NCBI GenBank assembly: GCA_019096155.1
Contig: JAHCVI010000001.1
Location: 6,696,001 to 6,760,000 of the forward strand
DNA from: Staphylotrichum longicolle
Taxonomy: Eukaryota; Ascomycota; Sordariomycetes; Sordariales; Chaetomiaceae
Direction of reading: 5' to 3'
Length of the DNA: 64,000 bases
In this document: positions 1 through 11,235 of the stretch, in pieces
Numbering within the stretch: the stretch's first letter is position 1
Layout: each line of letters starts with the position of its first letter
Notes under the pieces: generated by a model
The model's input: the letters and a program-made list of their open reading frames with translations, nothing else
Told to the model about the DNA's origin: nothing
Databases searched by the model: none
Translations under genes and position numbers: made by a program

Positions 1-1310
1 TCGGTACGTCTCACGAAGAAGATCTTTCGTCCATCTCGTCGGCGTTAACCTCTTGATCTCGTCCGGCGTGCCGAGCAGCAGTTGGTTGATGCGCACAAGA
101 TACAGAAGAACAAGCACGGAGGCGACGGTGGCCACCGTCAGGAGCGGCACGTCAGTGAGATTGTCCAGCATTTCCACACAACGTTGTCCATCGACAGTAT
201 GGTGCTGGAGGCTCCATCTCATCCACCCAGTGCTTGTCTCAGAAATATGAGCGTCAAGCTTCACGCGAGAGGGGTTGACGGCACGTTACTGTTGCACCGC
301 AGGCTGTCTGTGCGCTTTCCGGCGCTTCCGGGCCGTGGTGTGGTCAGTTGCGACTCAGGGGTCACCTCGCCGGACCGGGCAGTCCCCTGATGGGATCACA
401 TTCTAGACATATCCCATGGCATTCTGCATCGTCTGGACTAAGGGAAATATTCGCGAGGAAGAAGAAACTTGTGATGCCCGATGAGACCATCGGAGTCTGC
501 TCCACTCGGGGTCCAGGTTCTTGGACCCCATCTTATCTTCGATCAAGTAAGATCCGTGCTAGCCCCGCATCCGTCTCTTCCCGAAGCTACTCCGCCATCA
601 CCTTTCCTTGTGGGCTTTTGTCATCTACATTACCGCTCAAGAAAGATATAATGTGAATACGGAGGCCAGTCAGTTATCAGGCGGAGCCGAACAAACGACA
701 AGGAGCCGGAGATGGACCACGAGGCGGAGCCTTAGGATGCACTGGTTCCAGTCTTATCACCAACCGCATCGAAGACCCGATTCACAATGCTCCTTATCTA
801 CTGCCGGTCACGGCGGGGAATCCGCATCCCACGCAACAGTCTGCCCTTGTTGAAGCTCCAAGATCGAGTGGGCCATTACCCCACAAAGCACGCCAGGAAC
901 GGATTCCTTCAAGGATTCCACGATGTTTCCACGCGATAAGTGCTCCAATGGCCAATGAACAACAACGACACAGGTGCCAAGATGCGAGACCCCATCGCAC
1001 CACATCCACGGATCCGGGAGCCAGCCCTGCTTCATGATAACGCAGCACTGTTATCAGGCATGCTGGGAGCCACCAACGCCGGTAACAAGAGAAGCTTCGC
1101 AAGGTAATGAAAACGCGATTCATGTCGGCATTACACAAATCCTGGACTGTAACCCTGCTGCTTGGTGGCTGACGTGAGGAGGATTCGCCGGGAAGGCTGG
1201 CGGAGGTTGCCGGATGGATTCCTCGAACTCATGTATAAGTCATTTGGCCCCCGATGGGAGATCCGGGGCTCATGATCACGCAGTTCAAGGCATCTCTGTC
1301 GTTCCTCACC
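1..1310. other. Intergenic region upstream of the amidase gene
   Basis: Only short overlapping open frames on both strands are present, none with a recognisable domain, good start context or splice structure. I see no supported gene. A TATAAG motif at 1234-1239 lies about 75 bases before the amidase start. Confidence 0.6.
1234..1239 (+). promoter_or_regulatory. Putative TATA box of the amidase gene
   Basis: The motif TATAAG lies 72 bases upstream of the preferred amidase ATG at 1311, a normal TATA position in ascomycete promoters. It also supports 1311 over the in-frame ATGs at 1254 and 1272, which would leave almost no leader. Confidence 0.35.
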
Positions 1311-3362
1311 ATGACCACCTCAAAGCAGGCGCGCACGCGCTCTTCCGGCCTCTCCCTTTTGACTCTGCTTGCCAGCCTCTCCGTCGCCTCGGCCAAACTC
1401 GCATCGACTGGCCTATCAGTGACGCTCAACGATGTCTACTACTTTGTTTCTCCCTTCTCATCCGGCAAAGTCGACACCCCGCGCTCCTTGTCCAAAGTCC
1501 CTGACGTCGTTGGCTTCAAGCCCGTGACTGTCATTCAAGACCGCGTGTCTCAGAAAGAAGTCTCGGCGCTCCTGACGAACTGGACCACCATCGACGATGT
1601 GTTTCAGCCAGCTTTTGCTGAGGCCATCTTCCTCGCCGAGTCCAAGGGAGGACATCGGCCCAGAAGCCCGGCGGTTGAGGAGAGACACATCTTCCCCAGG
1701 TCGTCCTCGTCCATCATTACCATGAAGAACACCAAGATCCCGTCCGGGCCGTACTTCCTCGAAGTTGCCACTGGGTCCCTGTACCCGGTCTATCGGTTGT
1801 ACGAGGACTTTGCTGGCGCCTTCACTGAGCCCCTGATTCCAACCCCAGACGGCAAGTTCCAGCCCATGTCGGCCAAGATCCCGGGTGCGGCTTCTCTGAG
1901 TGTGGGCGTTCCGTCGAGACTCTACTTCACCAAGAGCGCGGCAAAGCCACTGGCCGGCGTCCGTATCGGCGTGAAGGACATCTACCGCCTTGCTGGCGTC
2001 AAGGGTTCCAACGGCAACAGGGCCTGGTACGACCTGTACCCTGCCAGCAGCTCTACCGGTCCGGCCATTCAGAGGCTCATCGACGCTGGAGCGCAGATCG
2101 TTGGGCTTCAGAAGACGTCTCAGTTTGCCAATGGCGAGAGTGCCACGGCTGACTGGGTTGATTTTCACGCGCCCTTCAACCCGCGTGGCGATGGGTACCA
2201 GGACCCTTCGTCCTCATCCTCTGGTGCGGGCGCCTCTGTTGCCTCGTATGAGTGGCTCGACATTGCCATCGGCAGTGATACAGGCGGCAGCATCCGCGGT
2301 CCTGCTGGTGTCCAGGGACTGTTTGGCAACCGTCCCTCCCACGGTCTCGTGTCCCTGGACAACGTCATGCCCCTTTCCCCGACCCTCGACACCCCCGGGT
2401 TTCTGGTCCGCGACCCCAAGCTCTGGGACGCAGCTCAGGCCGCCCTCTATGGCAAGAACTACACCTCCTTTGCCGACAAGAAGCCCAAATACCCTAAGAA
2501 AATTCTAACTGTGGGCTTCCCCACATCCACCACGTCGCCGGCAAGTAAGATGCTTGTCGATTTTGCCAACGCCCTCGCCAAGTTTGTCAACGGCAACGTC
2601 ACCGCCCTGGACCTCAACACCGCGTGGGCTGCCACTAAGCCCGCCGAGGCCGGCAACATTACTCTTAGCCAGCTCCTCAACACCACCTACGCGACCCTCA
2701 TCACCAAGGAACAGACCCCTCTTGTCCGCGATCCCTTTTACAAGGACTATGCTGGTAAGCACCCGCCCCCCCTCTAAAAGCCTACCTTAACAACAGTTAT
2801 ACTAACCCCCGCGCAGCCGCCCACGCCAACCGCCGCCCCTTCGTCAACCCCGTCCCCCTCCGGCGCTGGGCCTACGGCGACTCCCTGCCCGTCTCCGCCC
2901 TGACGGCCGCCTACGCGGCCAAGTCCCTCTTCATGACCTGGTTCAACACGCACATCCTCGCCCCCTCTTCCCCCTCATCCGACGACGCGACCTGCTCCTC
3001 GGCGCTCTTCCTCTACGTCGGCGCGGCGGCCGGCCAGAACCCGCGCAACGCGTACAACGGCCCGCCCGGCGTGCCATTCGGCTTCGGCACGTCGCGCATC
3101 ATCAGCGTGTTCGCCGAGGTGCCCGACTCGGTGTTCCCCCTGGGCGACGTGGCGGGCGTGGGCGGGGTGAGCGCCATCACCGGCGTGGAGGAGAGGCTGC
3201 CCGTCGCGTCGACGTGTTGGCGGCCAAGGGGTGCGATGGGTTGTTGGTGAGGTTGGCGCAGGAGCTGGTCGAGGCGGGCGTGGTGAAGGTGCCCAAGGGG
3301 GCACGTTGGAGGGCGGGGAGGTGCTGATGAGGAGGGGGTTGGTGGGGGAGGAGGAGCAGTGA
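1311..3362 (+). CDS. Secreted amidase-signature family hydrolase, 3' end frameshifted
   Basis: Exons 1311-2754 and 2817-3362; the 62-bp intron has a GTAAGC donor and a CGCAG acceptor. This is an amidase-signature (Ser-cisSer-Lys) enzyme, expected to hydrolyse C-N amide bonds. The catalytic Lys is in GVKDI (about residue 222), a Ser-rich stretch near residues 300-304 holds the cis-Ser, and the nucleophile is the Ser of DTGGSIRGPAG (about residue 327). Starting at 1311 gives MTTSKQ followed by a hydrophobic segment ending SVASA, a credible signal peptide. Odd: the exon-2 frame runs into an early stop at 3250. Family-like sequence (AAKGCDG, LAQELVEAG) resumes one base out of frame near 3207, then shifts again near 3300 before ending at 3362. 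Both look like a lost G or C. Substrate is not inferable. Family call is firm; the true C-terminus is uncertain. Confidence 0.85.
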
Positions 3363-3900
3363 GGACCAGGGAAGGGGTTGGGAGTGAGGTGGGAGGTTGA
3401 CTGAGACGGTGACTATAAATTGGAGGGGTGACCGTGACCGCTTGGTTCGCTTTATTGGGTGTGGATTGGGGTGGGAAATCAGATACATAGAGCTAGTAGT
3501 AGTACTTAATTCTTGGATAGACTTTTGTGGCATCATGAGATGTCGGCAGAGCTGGCAGTGGTATTTAGGCGCTGGTCATCACATTCGGAATCCCGAGCGA
3601 ACCTGAGTCTTCAAAACATCATGTTCCTCTTCGTCTTTTCCCCTTGCCTGAAGCGATGTGACGCTGTCTCTCTGCCACCAACGACCAAATAGTGCTCATC
3701 TTAGCGCCAACAATATCGCTGTTGGAGCGCGGATAGGGCTTGGCGAACTAGCCAGCAGCGGATGACATTTCGGTTGTGACGTTGAGCGTCCAGGTGATCG
3801 CGAAAATGGACGAGCGAGGAAAAGAATAAAAAAGAACGGTCTCTCACACACCACCTAACGGACAGACGACTTGGAATTTCCGTATGCTCTTGTGTACCTT
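3363..3900. other. Intergenic region
   Basis: This stretch lies between the amidase and the duplicated-domain gene. No coding potential, repeat or clear promoter element was found. Confidence 0.5.
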
Positions 3901-5631
3901 ATGCGAGGCATGACCTTGCTCCTCAGTCGGGTCGTCCGGCTGCGCACATGCAACGCGCCAATTCGGCATGTCCAACGTGTGCTCACTCAAACGCGACGAC
4001 CAGAACTTGGACTTACGACCCATTACCGCAGCCTCACCACCTCATCTCCTTCACGACCAACGACTTTTGACCTCCACGCACCAGCAATTCCTCTCTCTCT
4101 CCAGACAGTACCCGTCAAGGGACGCAAATGCAAATCCACAATCTCCGAGCCCCAACCCGAAGGCGCCGGCGCAGTCAGCCGCGATGATGACGCGCCTCGG
4201 GGGCCCGACCATGCCTCAGGCTGGGAGGTCGACTTGACCATCGAGTGGGACTGGGGGCGCGAAGCGGCAGAGAACAGCCCCGCCTGGCAAGCCTTTTCGC
4301 GCGAGCTCGAGTTAATAACGCCCTTCTTCTTTTTCCAGGCCCACTTCCCCAAGAAGGACGGGTTCGAGTATGTGATCGGGATACTCGATCGAGAGATATG
4401 CTACACTCAAAAAACCGAGGGCGGCGGGGAGGTGGCGGTGACCATTCCGCGGGACCATACTTGCGTGTTTTACGCCGTGAGGAGAGGCGACACCCGGACC
4501 CGAATCAAGGGCATCAAACAGGGCGGTGTCGTGTGCCTCGCCCTGTCCATCCTGCCACCCGCGCTCGCGAGCAGGGAGACCGAAACTGCAGGCTCGCCGA
4601 TACCGCCAGGGAATATAACTGACGCCGCCTTCGACGCCGCAGAACAGGCGCTGCTGGGGATTACCAAGCAGCTCCAAAATCCGGACACTGAGGGGTCCAA
4701 TCCTGTTCCGGACGAGTGGCTCGAGGGTTGCTTGGCGATGGTGTGTGTGGGGAGCGAGACATGCATGTATGAGTACTCGAAGGCCAAGGGCTTGTGCGAC
4801 CCGCAGGCAGACACCGGCTGGATGCTGCTGAAGGCGGACGAGGAGCTTCGGAGGAAAAGTGAGCTGCCTCTGCGACCCCTTCTACGAGACACCGAGTCCT
4901 TGTCCAACTCTACCAACTTCAAATCCAAGACCCAGTCCGAAGCTGAACGCACCGACTCCCCGAAGCGTGAAACCATGTCCGACCCCTTCCCTGGCGTTGC
5001 TACGCCTGAAGAGTTCGCCCTCAGCCACTACACGCACGAAATCGCAAAAACCGCAAACGACCCCTTTTCCTACTCCAGCCTGCGCAAGAGGGCCCTGGAA
5101 GTCCCGCTCGCTTTTTTCCAAGGCCTCTGGCCCAAGGAAGACGTGTTCAGCCACGAGGCTGTGGGATTTCTTGAGCGCGATATCCATTACACCGAACTCA
5201 AAGAGGGCGGGGAAGAGGTGGCCGTGACGATCCCCTGGGAAAACACCCAGTGTTATTTGGTCTTTGCCAAGACGGGCACCTGGATCAGATGCATTGCCCT
5301 GTACGCGCTGCCGCCCTCGGTCGCGTACAGCGAGCCCGTGAATGCAGAGGCGCCCTGGGGACGGTGCATCAGTGGGTTTGCCATGAGCGCTGTGGCGCAG
5401 GAGCTGCAGGAGGTCGTCAAGAAGTTCAAGGATTCGGGCTACAACGGGAGCCTACCGGTTGGGGAGTATCTGGACAGGTGTCAGATGGTGGTGTTTGTGG
5501 GGTTGGAGATGGCGATCGGTTCGTACTCGAGCGAGGAGGGCTTCCAGTGGTCCGCGAGAAGTGCAGCGGTTGCAGACGGATACGGACTTGCGGCTGCATC
5601 GGATCCCTCTAACTACCTGGTTCGAGACTGA
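3901..5631 (+). CDS. Unrecognised protein with two copies of an internal domain and a mitochondrial-like leader
   Basis: Uninterrupted 576-codon frame; the ATG at 3901 is the first ATG of the frame. I do not recognise the family. The protein consists of two related units of about 170 residues. Unit 1 (about residues 109-290) and unit 2 (about 370-550) share a run of hydrophobic/aromatic residues followed by PK(K/E)D and F; then G(I/F)L(D/E)R(E/D)I(C/H)YT; then an identical EVAVTIP; then ILPP/ALPP; then a C-terminal block with the pattern LEGCLAMVCVGSE / LDRCQMVVFVGLE. A Ser/Thr/Glu-rich linker with a second Met separates them. The first 55 residues are rich in Arg, Ser and Thr and poor in acids, as in mitochondrial presequences. 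No catalytic motif is obvious. The frame is long and uses GC-rich codons, so it is very likely a real gene. It could also be two ancestral genes now fused. Confidence 0.75.
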   Translation: MRGMTLLLSRVVRLRTCNAPIRHVQRVLTQTRRPELGLTTHYRSLTTSSPSRPTTFDLHAPAIPLSLQTVPVKGRKCKSTISEPQPEGAGAVSRDDDAPRGPDHASGWEVDLTIEWDWGREAAENSPAWQAFSRELELITPFFFFQAHFPKKDGFEYVIGILDREICYTQKTEGGGEVAVTIPRDHTCVFYAVRRGDTRTRIKGIKQGGVVCLALSILPPALASRETETAGSPIPPGNITDAAFDAAEQALLGITKQLQNPDTEGSNPVPDEWLEGCLAMVCVGSETCMYEYSKAKGLCDPQADTGWMLLKADEELRRKSELPLRPLLRDTESLSNSTNFKSKTQSEAERTDSPKRETMSDPFPGVATPEEFALSHYTHEIAKTANDPFSYSSLRKRALEVPLAFFQGLWPKEDVFSHEAVGFLERDIHYTELKEGGEEVAVTIPWENTQCYLVFAKTGTWIRCIALYALPPSVAYSEPVNAEAPWGRCISGFAMSAVAQELQEVVKKFKDSGYNGSLPVGEYLDRCQMVVFVGLEMAIGSYSSEEGFQWSARSAAVADGYGLAAASDPSNYLVRD

Positions 5632-6774
5632 GCAGAAGTGGATGGCCGATGAGGGTCGATGTTTGATCTGTAAGATAGGTACGAAGGGGATTGTGATTGT
5701 AGGATAGTAAAAGCCACACCTCGCTTCCTAAGACGCGTATTTTCAATCACTGCCGCTTCAGGTTACCGTGTTTCGTCCACGATCATCGCTCCGATTAGGA
5801 ACACTTCATAATTCGATGCAAAGTGAATCCACTCTATCAAGCTACCAGTGGATGACATCTGAGCCCGTCGTTAGACGTGGTCAGTAGTCCTTGCCACTCA
5901 ACCCTCTCCCCATGCAACCCTATCACCCCCAGTAGCCGTGTACAGGAGCCGGCGTTACAATCACTAGGCTCCATTTGTTCGGTGGCATAGCCGCATCTTG
6001 TAGCCGGGTCTACCAGCTGCTGAGGAGTTTCCATGTTCATGTCGAGCCCTGGCTCCGAATTGCCCCAACTGGCCCGGACCCAGACGCCAGATCTTGCCGC
6101 TTTCCGTTCTGAAGTTCCGTCAAACCGCGACATGGTTGCTCCGGCTGTTCAATCTCATGGTCTGGCAGCCAGCGACTCTGATGGTAATGCCGGACGTTCT
6201 CGAAGGGTCGTAACCCCGGATGGAACGCCGGCAACACCTTCCCTGGTTTGCAACCCCTTGGCAGCAGCTGGCCCACTAATTCGGCTGCATATCACTCATG
6301 TTACATGGCAGCCGTGGGGTCCAAATCCTGCAGCGGTTCAGTGCACCTTGCCATCTTTCTGATGGGGGGGGGGGGGGGGGTGGGCGGGGGCAGTGCCTTG
6401 GTTCTTGGCCTCGAGAACGAGATAGCTCTACTCCGCGCACAGGTCACTGCTCTCAGCAGCAGTTCCACGGAAGCGACGGGGAGCCATTCGCGATTCCACT
6501 TAGACAGAACTGCGTGGTCCCTCTCAGGCGCAGTTAGGTGGCTCTTGACGAGAAATGACGAGAAAATGTCCCAATGTCCAAGGTAAATGATTCGAGTTGA
6601 CGAAAAGGTCGAAAAAGAACGGCGTCACTGGTTTCTTGTTTGCTCATCTATGTACAGTATGAAGATGCTTGACCATCGGCGTGTCATCTCGATGTGAAAC
6701 AAGCGGCCAGTCAAAGGCCTTGGTCAATGTAACCAATACCCAGGGTATGGCCTGAGTGTATGTACAAAACGAAC
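5632..6774. other. Intergenic region with a 17-G homopolymer
   Basis: Convergent space between the duplicated-domain gene and the minus-strand CE1 esterase. It contains a run of 17 G at 6364-6380 within a G-rich stretch. No gene is supported. Confidence 0.55.
6364..6380 (+). repeat. Poly-G homopolymer (17 G)
   Basis: Seventeen consecutive G, followed by T and further G-rich sequence. Potential G-quadruplex or replication-slippage site; the length may be inaccurate in the assembly. Confidence 0.8.
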
Positions 6775-7967
6775 TCAGATGAGCCCAAAGAACTTCAGCA
6801 TCACGGGCTCGTTCGGCGGCGCATAGTGCCCAACACCCTGACCAAAGTATCCCACCAGCTTGCTGCCGTCGCCATAGTTAATCTGGTTGTACTGCGATCC
6901 TGCAGCCGGGTTCGTGCCGTTGTTGGTATTCGTCAAGCCCAACACCGCCGACCACTGCTTCAGCTGCTCATACCCGCACTGGGGCCTGACCAGCGTATCC
7001 GCCAGGCCGTGAATAACCTGCATGCGCGGCCGCTTGCCCGAGTACCCCGGGTACGCGTTGCGAACATAAGCCGCCCACTGCTCGGGGGTGTGCTGCAGGC
7101 CCTGGGCGCACGTCTGGTTGGAGCCCATAGGCGTCGGCGGGGTGGTGCTGCCGGCGAGGCAGGCGAAGGCGACGCCCGAGTAGGAGGCGCCGGCCTCGAA
7201 GACGTCCGGGTACGAGCCGACCATGACGTTGGTCATCATGGCGCCCGAGGAGGCGCCCATGACGAAGACCTTGTCCTTGTTGCCGTTGAACTTGCTGAGG
7301 GTGAAGTTGATCATGCTGATGATGCCGGTCGCGTCGCCCGAGCCGCCGTGCGTGAGGGATCCCGGGTTGTTGACGTCCCAGCAGTTGCTGTACTGCGTGG
7401 TCTGCGGGTAGATGACGATGAAGCCGTTGCTGTCTGCGTACGACGACAACTTCATGCTCCCGTAGAACTGCTGCGCCGAGCCGCCGCATGGGTGAAGCTG
7501 GGAATTTGGGGTCAGCATTTTCTTTTGCTCATCTCGTAGCGAGGTGGCTCTCTCTGATGGAGGGCGGCAGGACTTACAGCCACGATGATAGCGGGGTTCT
7601 GCGCGACCTTGACCGGGACGTAGATGAACATCTGGATCGACGTCGGGTTGGTGCCAAAGTTGGACACCTGTTGGAGAGACCCTGCCGGGACTGGGCTGCT
7701 CGGTGTCGCTACAGTCGTCGTAGTCGTAGTCGTGATCTGGGCAGCCGTGGTGCGAGTGGAGGTTGAGGCCGGGCCACTACCACCACCGCCACACGAGTTA
7801 CCAGGGAGGCACTGCGAGTACCAAGGGTTCTGGGTCACGCAGCAGCTCCCACTCGCGCAGCTAGTCGGGCCATTCCATCCTATTCCACCGCATTGTCCCC
7901 AGACACTCTGCTGAGCGAGAGCACCGCTCGCCCAGAAGGCGAGAGAAAGCATGAGTGAAGAAGGCAT
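6775..7967 (-). CDS. Secreted CE1 acetylxylan/feruloyl esterase-type enzyme with N-terminal CBM1
   Basis: Minus-strand exons 7967-7578 and 7497-6775, 370 aa; the 80-bp intron has GTAAGT and CCCAG borders. A short signal peptide is followed by a typical CBM1 cellulose-binding module (QSVWGQCGGIGWNGPTSC, then SCC...YSQCLP), a Gly/Ser/Thr-rich linker (about residues 58-90) and a carbohydrate esterase family 1 catalytic domain. Family hallmarks are LHPCGGSA just after the intron, CWDV, and the serine nucleophile elbow GASSGA followed by MMTNVM; the C-terminus has GQGVGH, which would supply the catalytic His. The enzyme is expected to deacetylate xylan or release ferulate outside the cell while docked to cellulose. 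The closest relative here is the CBM1-less CE1 gene at 15406-16412. Whether it prefers acetyl or feruloyl esters cannot be told from sequence. Confidence 0.93.
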
Positions 7968-10900
7968 CTTGGTGACGCGACGACGGCTTGGAGAATGAAG
8001 AAGAAGGAGGAGCGTGGTGCCCAGAAGACAAGTGCAGGCAAAGAATCAGGTATTTGAAGACTTGCTTCTGGAAGCCAACATAGAACACCAGTGCCTAACG
8101 GGACCCGTTCCGGCCTTCCCGTTGCTCTCGAGGGCATCGTAGCATCTTGCTCCACTCTCCCACCACACGAGGCAGTGCGCGGAGTAGTGTCGTCGGTTGG
8201 CGAAGCCGCAGTAAGTTGCGGATGCTAGAGTCCGATTAACAAAAGGAGATGGCAGTGTGGAGTGATTGCTCAAATAACGAGCCAAATCGATCTGCCGTTT
8301 GTTCTGGCCAGGCAAAATCTGGCTGACGATGAAACAAGCTCCCCTGTGAAGGGGTCGACAAGCCCGGTTACCGCTTTCTGCATGTGATCCCGCGGCGGCT
8401 AAATGAACGAGATGCTCACCAGATGGCACCAAGGACACGCCGTAGATCCACTGTTGCCGGGAACCGAACCAAGCGCGCTCGTGCCGAAAACCTGGTTGCA
8501 TGCACACCCAAGCCTCGCGGCCCGTATCCGAGCATGTGGAAGCGGATGCGATGTGCGGCGTCAGTTAGAATAAGGTAGTGGAGGTGGACGAACTGGTGCC
8601 CAGATTGATTGCGCTACCCCAGAGGCGCCCTGACGACGACCGGGGTTGCCGCCCAGCCATGTAACCCAACCAGAACGGAGGTGCTTCCCCCGGTTTGGTT
8701 CTCGCATAATCCCCCGCTGTGCAATTTCACGTCGGCAGTTGTGAACGGGAGCGAGGCACGGTAAATGGTGACACCTCTTCGTTCTCTGGCTCTTCACCTT
8801 CGCCTCGCTCGCTGTTAAGACAACAATTAGGTTCTAAGCTGTGTATCGAGGCGCCCTATTTCATTACCTGTCTCAGGTACCTTAACTAAGTAGCGGACAT
8901 CATTCTCTCAGCCATATCGTCATGCTGGAGTTTGCATTTGCTCGCAAAAAGTGCCAAACCATTCATCAGTTGCATCAACCGTCTGTGTTCTGTACCTCTC
9001 CTCCTTGATCCATCCTACAACACCGGCGCACCACTGTTTACGTGCTGATCCTTCAAGCTAGCCTTGCGGGGTCACCAACTTGCTGTCAAGTAGAGCCCAG
9101 GAGAACTATAGGCGAAGGATGATAGGCTGCCTGGTGGAAATTGACGCGCGCGAAGCTTTTAGGAAGAAAATGTTATGGCCGGACAATGTGCTCAGACGCA
9201 GGCCAATTGGCGAGAGTTGACCTCCGTCCCTTCTTCCATTGCCAAGGCAGCTCTGAGTATATCGAAAGCTCAGCCAGATCAGGGACTAGGAGGTTGAGCC
9301 GGAGCGGTAGAGTCCATGACCTCAAACAAACCACCTAACGACTTGCTTTGGTGAGCACAAGGAACGATGGGTGAGAGGTCGGACTATGCCAGCACTACAA
9401 CACTGTAGAGATCCCCGTTATTATCATTCTTTGCCGCCACGAGACGGGAACCATCCCAAAAACAACGTCCAGCACCAGAGAATTTCGGCGGGCCGACAAG
9501 TTCTGAGGTTACTCGGTTCCCATCAATGCTCGGGTCCTTTCGAGGATACGAAGGCTGGCTTCCCAGAATCAGTGACACTCCAGCTAGCCAGAGACTGCCT
9601 TGTAGAACATCATTGAGGCAGGGTTCCGAGCATTATACAACATCCCTCTGTAGGTGCGTTGGGTGGGGGAGGTGGGGGGTATGTGCCCTGGCACCTGAAT
9701 GAACACTGCGGTAAGATCACAGCGGTTCGACTTGATACCAAAACTGTTCGAATTAATCCTAGGCGCTGGTGCCAGTGCCTGGAGGGCGGTTGCTGCGGCA
9801 TATTTCAAAAAGATCATTGCGTTCCTTTGTCTCTTACTGCGACGCGTAACCCCTTGACCCACATGGCACTTGATGTGTCAGGGTCTGCAAGAGATATGAT
9901 ATCAGTCGATCGACGAGAATCCTTTCCTCCGGTCAACGCTAGTTTCAATTTCCTCAAGACTCTTTGCTTTTGTGGACTGGCGCCAATGTGTTCGGGGTCA
10001 TCAGCACTTTCACGGGCCAGGAGAAGCAGGCTTTGAGTACAAAAGAAAGACAAAAATTCTGCGCGAAGCTTCTGCTCAGTGCCAAGATAATCTGGTCTGG
10101 GGATCGTAAAGTACCCAAGGTAAAAGAAGAAGAGCTGTAGTTGCTTGTGAGCGAGCTTGTTCTCGGACAAACGGACATAGTTCAAGTTACCTGGCATGTT
10201 GGTTTTACTCAGCCGCTGAGTTCACATCCCGGCAAAAGGTACTTGAATACTCCGTAGAACCAGCTCTCTCTGGAGAAGGTTCGGGTGAGCAATCAATGTA
10301 AATTTTGAGTACGAACACAATTTGACATTCTGCTCCGAGTGAGGAGAAGAACTACAGAGAGTGAGACGTGTAAACAGTTTGAGCGGCGAGAACGATGTTG
10401 CTGAGCTTGCCGAGCCCTTGAAAATGATGCAAGTCGCCCCTGACCCTGTTTTGACAGGCATGAGATGGGAACAAGTTACAGGGGATAATTCCCGGACCCA
10501 GATCTCGGTGGCGGCCCACACGTCTTGACAACCCCCAAACCAAACCCATCTTGCCACCCAAACCATCGGTCATGTTGCGTGGGGGTCACACCCCGCGGCT
10601 GCCGATCGGCATGCCGGGGAAGCGGAGGGCGGAGAGCAAATGGCGGAGATGGATCGTGAAGCCAGGCTCGAGCCGGGATGAACGGGGATGGAAAGGACCG
10701 ATCAGCTCTGTTAACGCTCCACAGCAGCTGGCAGCACGTCTCCATCTCGGCCTATGGCATCACGGCAGCACATCCCCACATCTCCGTCAGCAACAACAAA
10801 AACCCTTCCCCTCGGGGCCCCCTCTTTCGCTTCGCTGCGGCAATGGGGAAGAATGGAGCTCGGCCTCGCGATTGTCGTGTGTCAGCTTGCCCCACGGGGT

Positions 10901-11235
10901 GAGCTTTTACCCTTTTGATCATGGGATGGCCAGGGACGGAAAACTGGGAGGCGGTGGGTGGAAGAAGTTGGAACAAGCCTTTCCCTGACGTATGCCGCAG
11001 CCACCCCTGTTGCCGCCGGCATTTCTAACCGCGTCACAAAGCTTGACCACTTGGAAGCCTTGGAAGCCCAGACACAGGACCAGCATCAAGCATTCAATAA
11101 GACGGACTGGATCCACCACCATCGCGGAGCCCCAGCCTGCATGGTCCCTCCTTGACCCACGAGGTTTTCCAATGTTGGGATATTGAACCCAGACAGCAGA
11201 AACCGTATAAGACGTCTCTTCCGCCGCTTTTGAAG
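7968..11235. other. Long intergenic region (3.3 kb)
   Basis: Divergent promoter space between the CBM1-CE1 esterase and the MFS transporter. All open frames are short, overlap on both strands and match nothing I recognise. Apart from a GGCTAAA motif at 8397-8403 I see no specific element. A non-coding RNA or small gene cannot be excluded. Confidence 0.5.
8397..8403 (+). promoter_or_regulatory. Possible XlnR/XYR1-type site upstream of CBM1-CE1 esterase
   Basis: GGCTAAA matches the core recognised by fungal (hemi)cellulase activators of the XlnR/XYR1 type and lies about 430 bases upstream of the esterase ATG at 7967. A seven-base match is weak alone, but the paralogous CE1 gene has a GGCTAA at a comparable distance (16906-16911). 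Confidence 0.3.

Noticed and set aside
6760..7539. 259-codon plus-strand open frame
   Set aside because: Antisense to the CE1 catalytic exon; low-complexity Arg/Val sequence.
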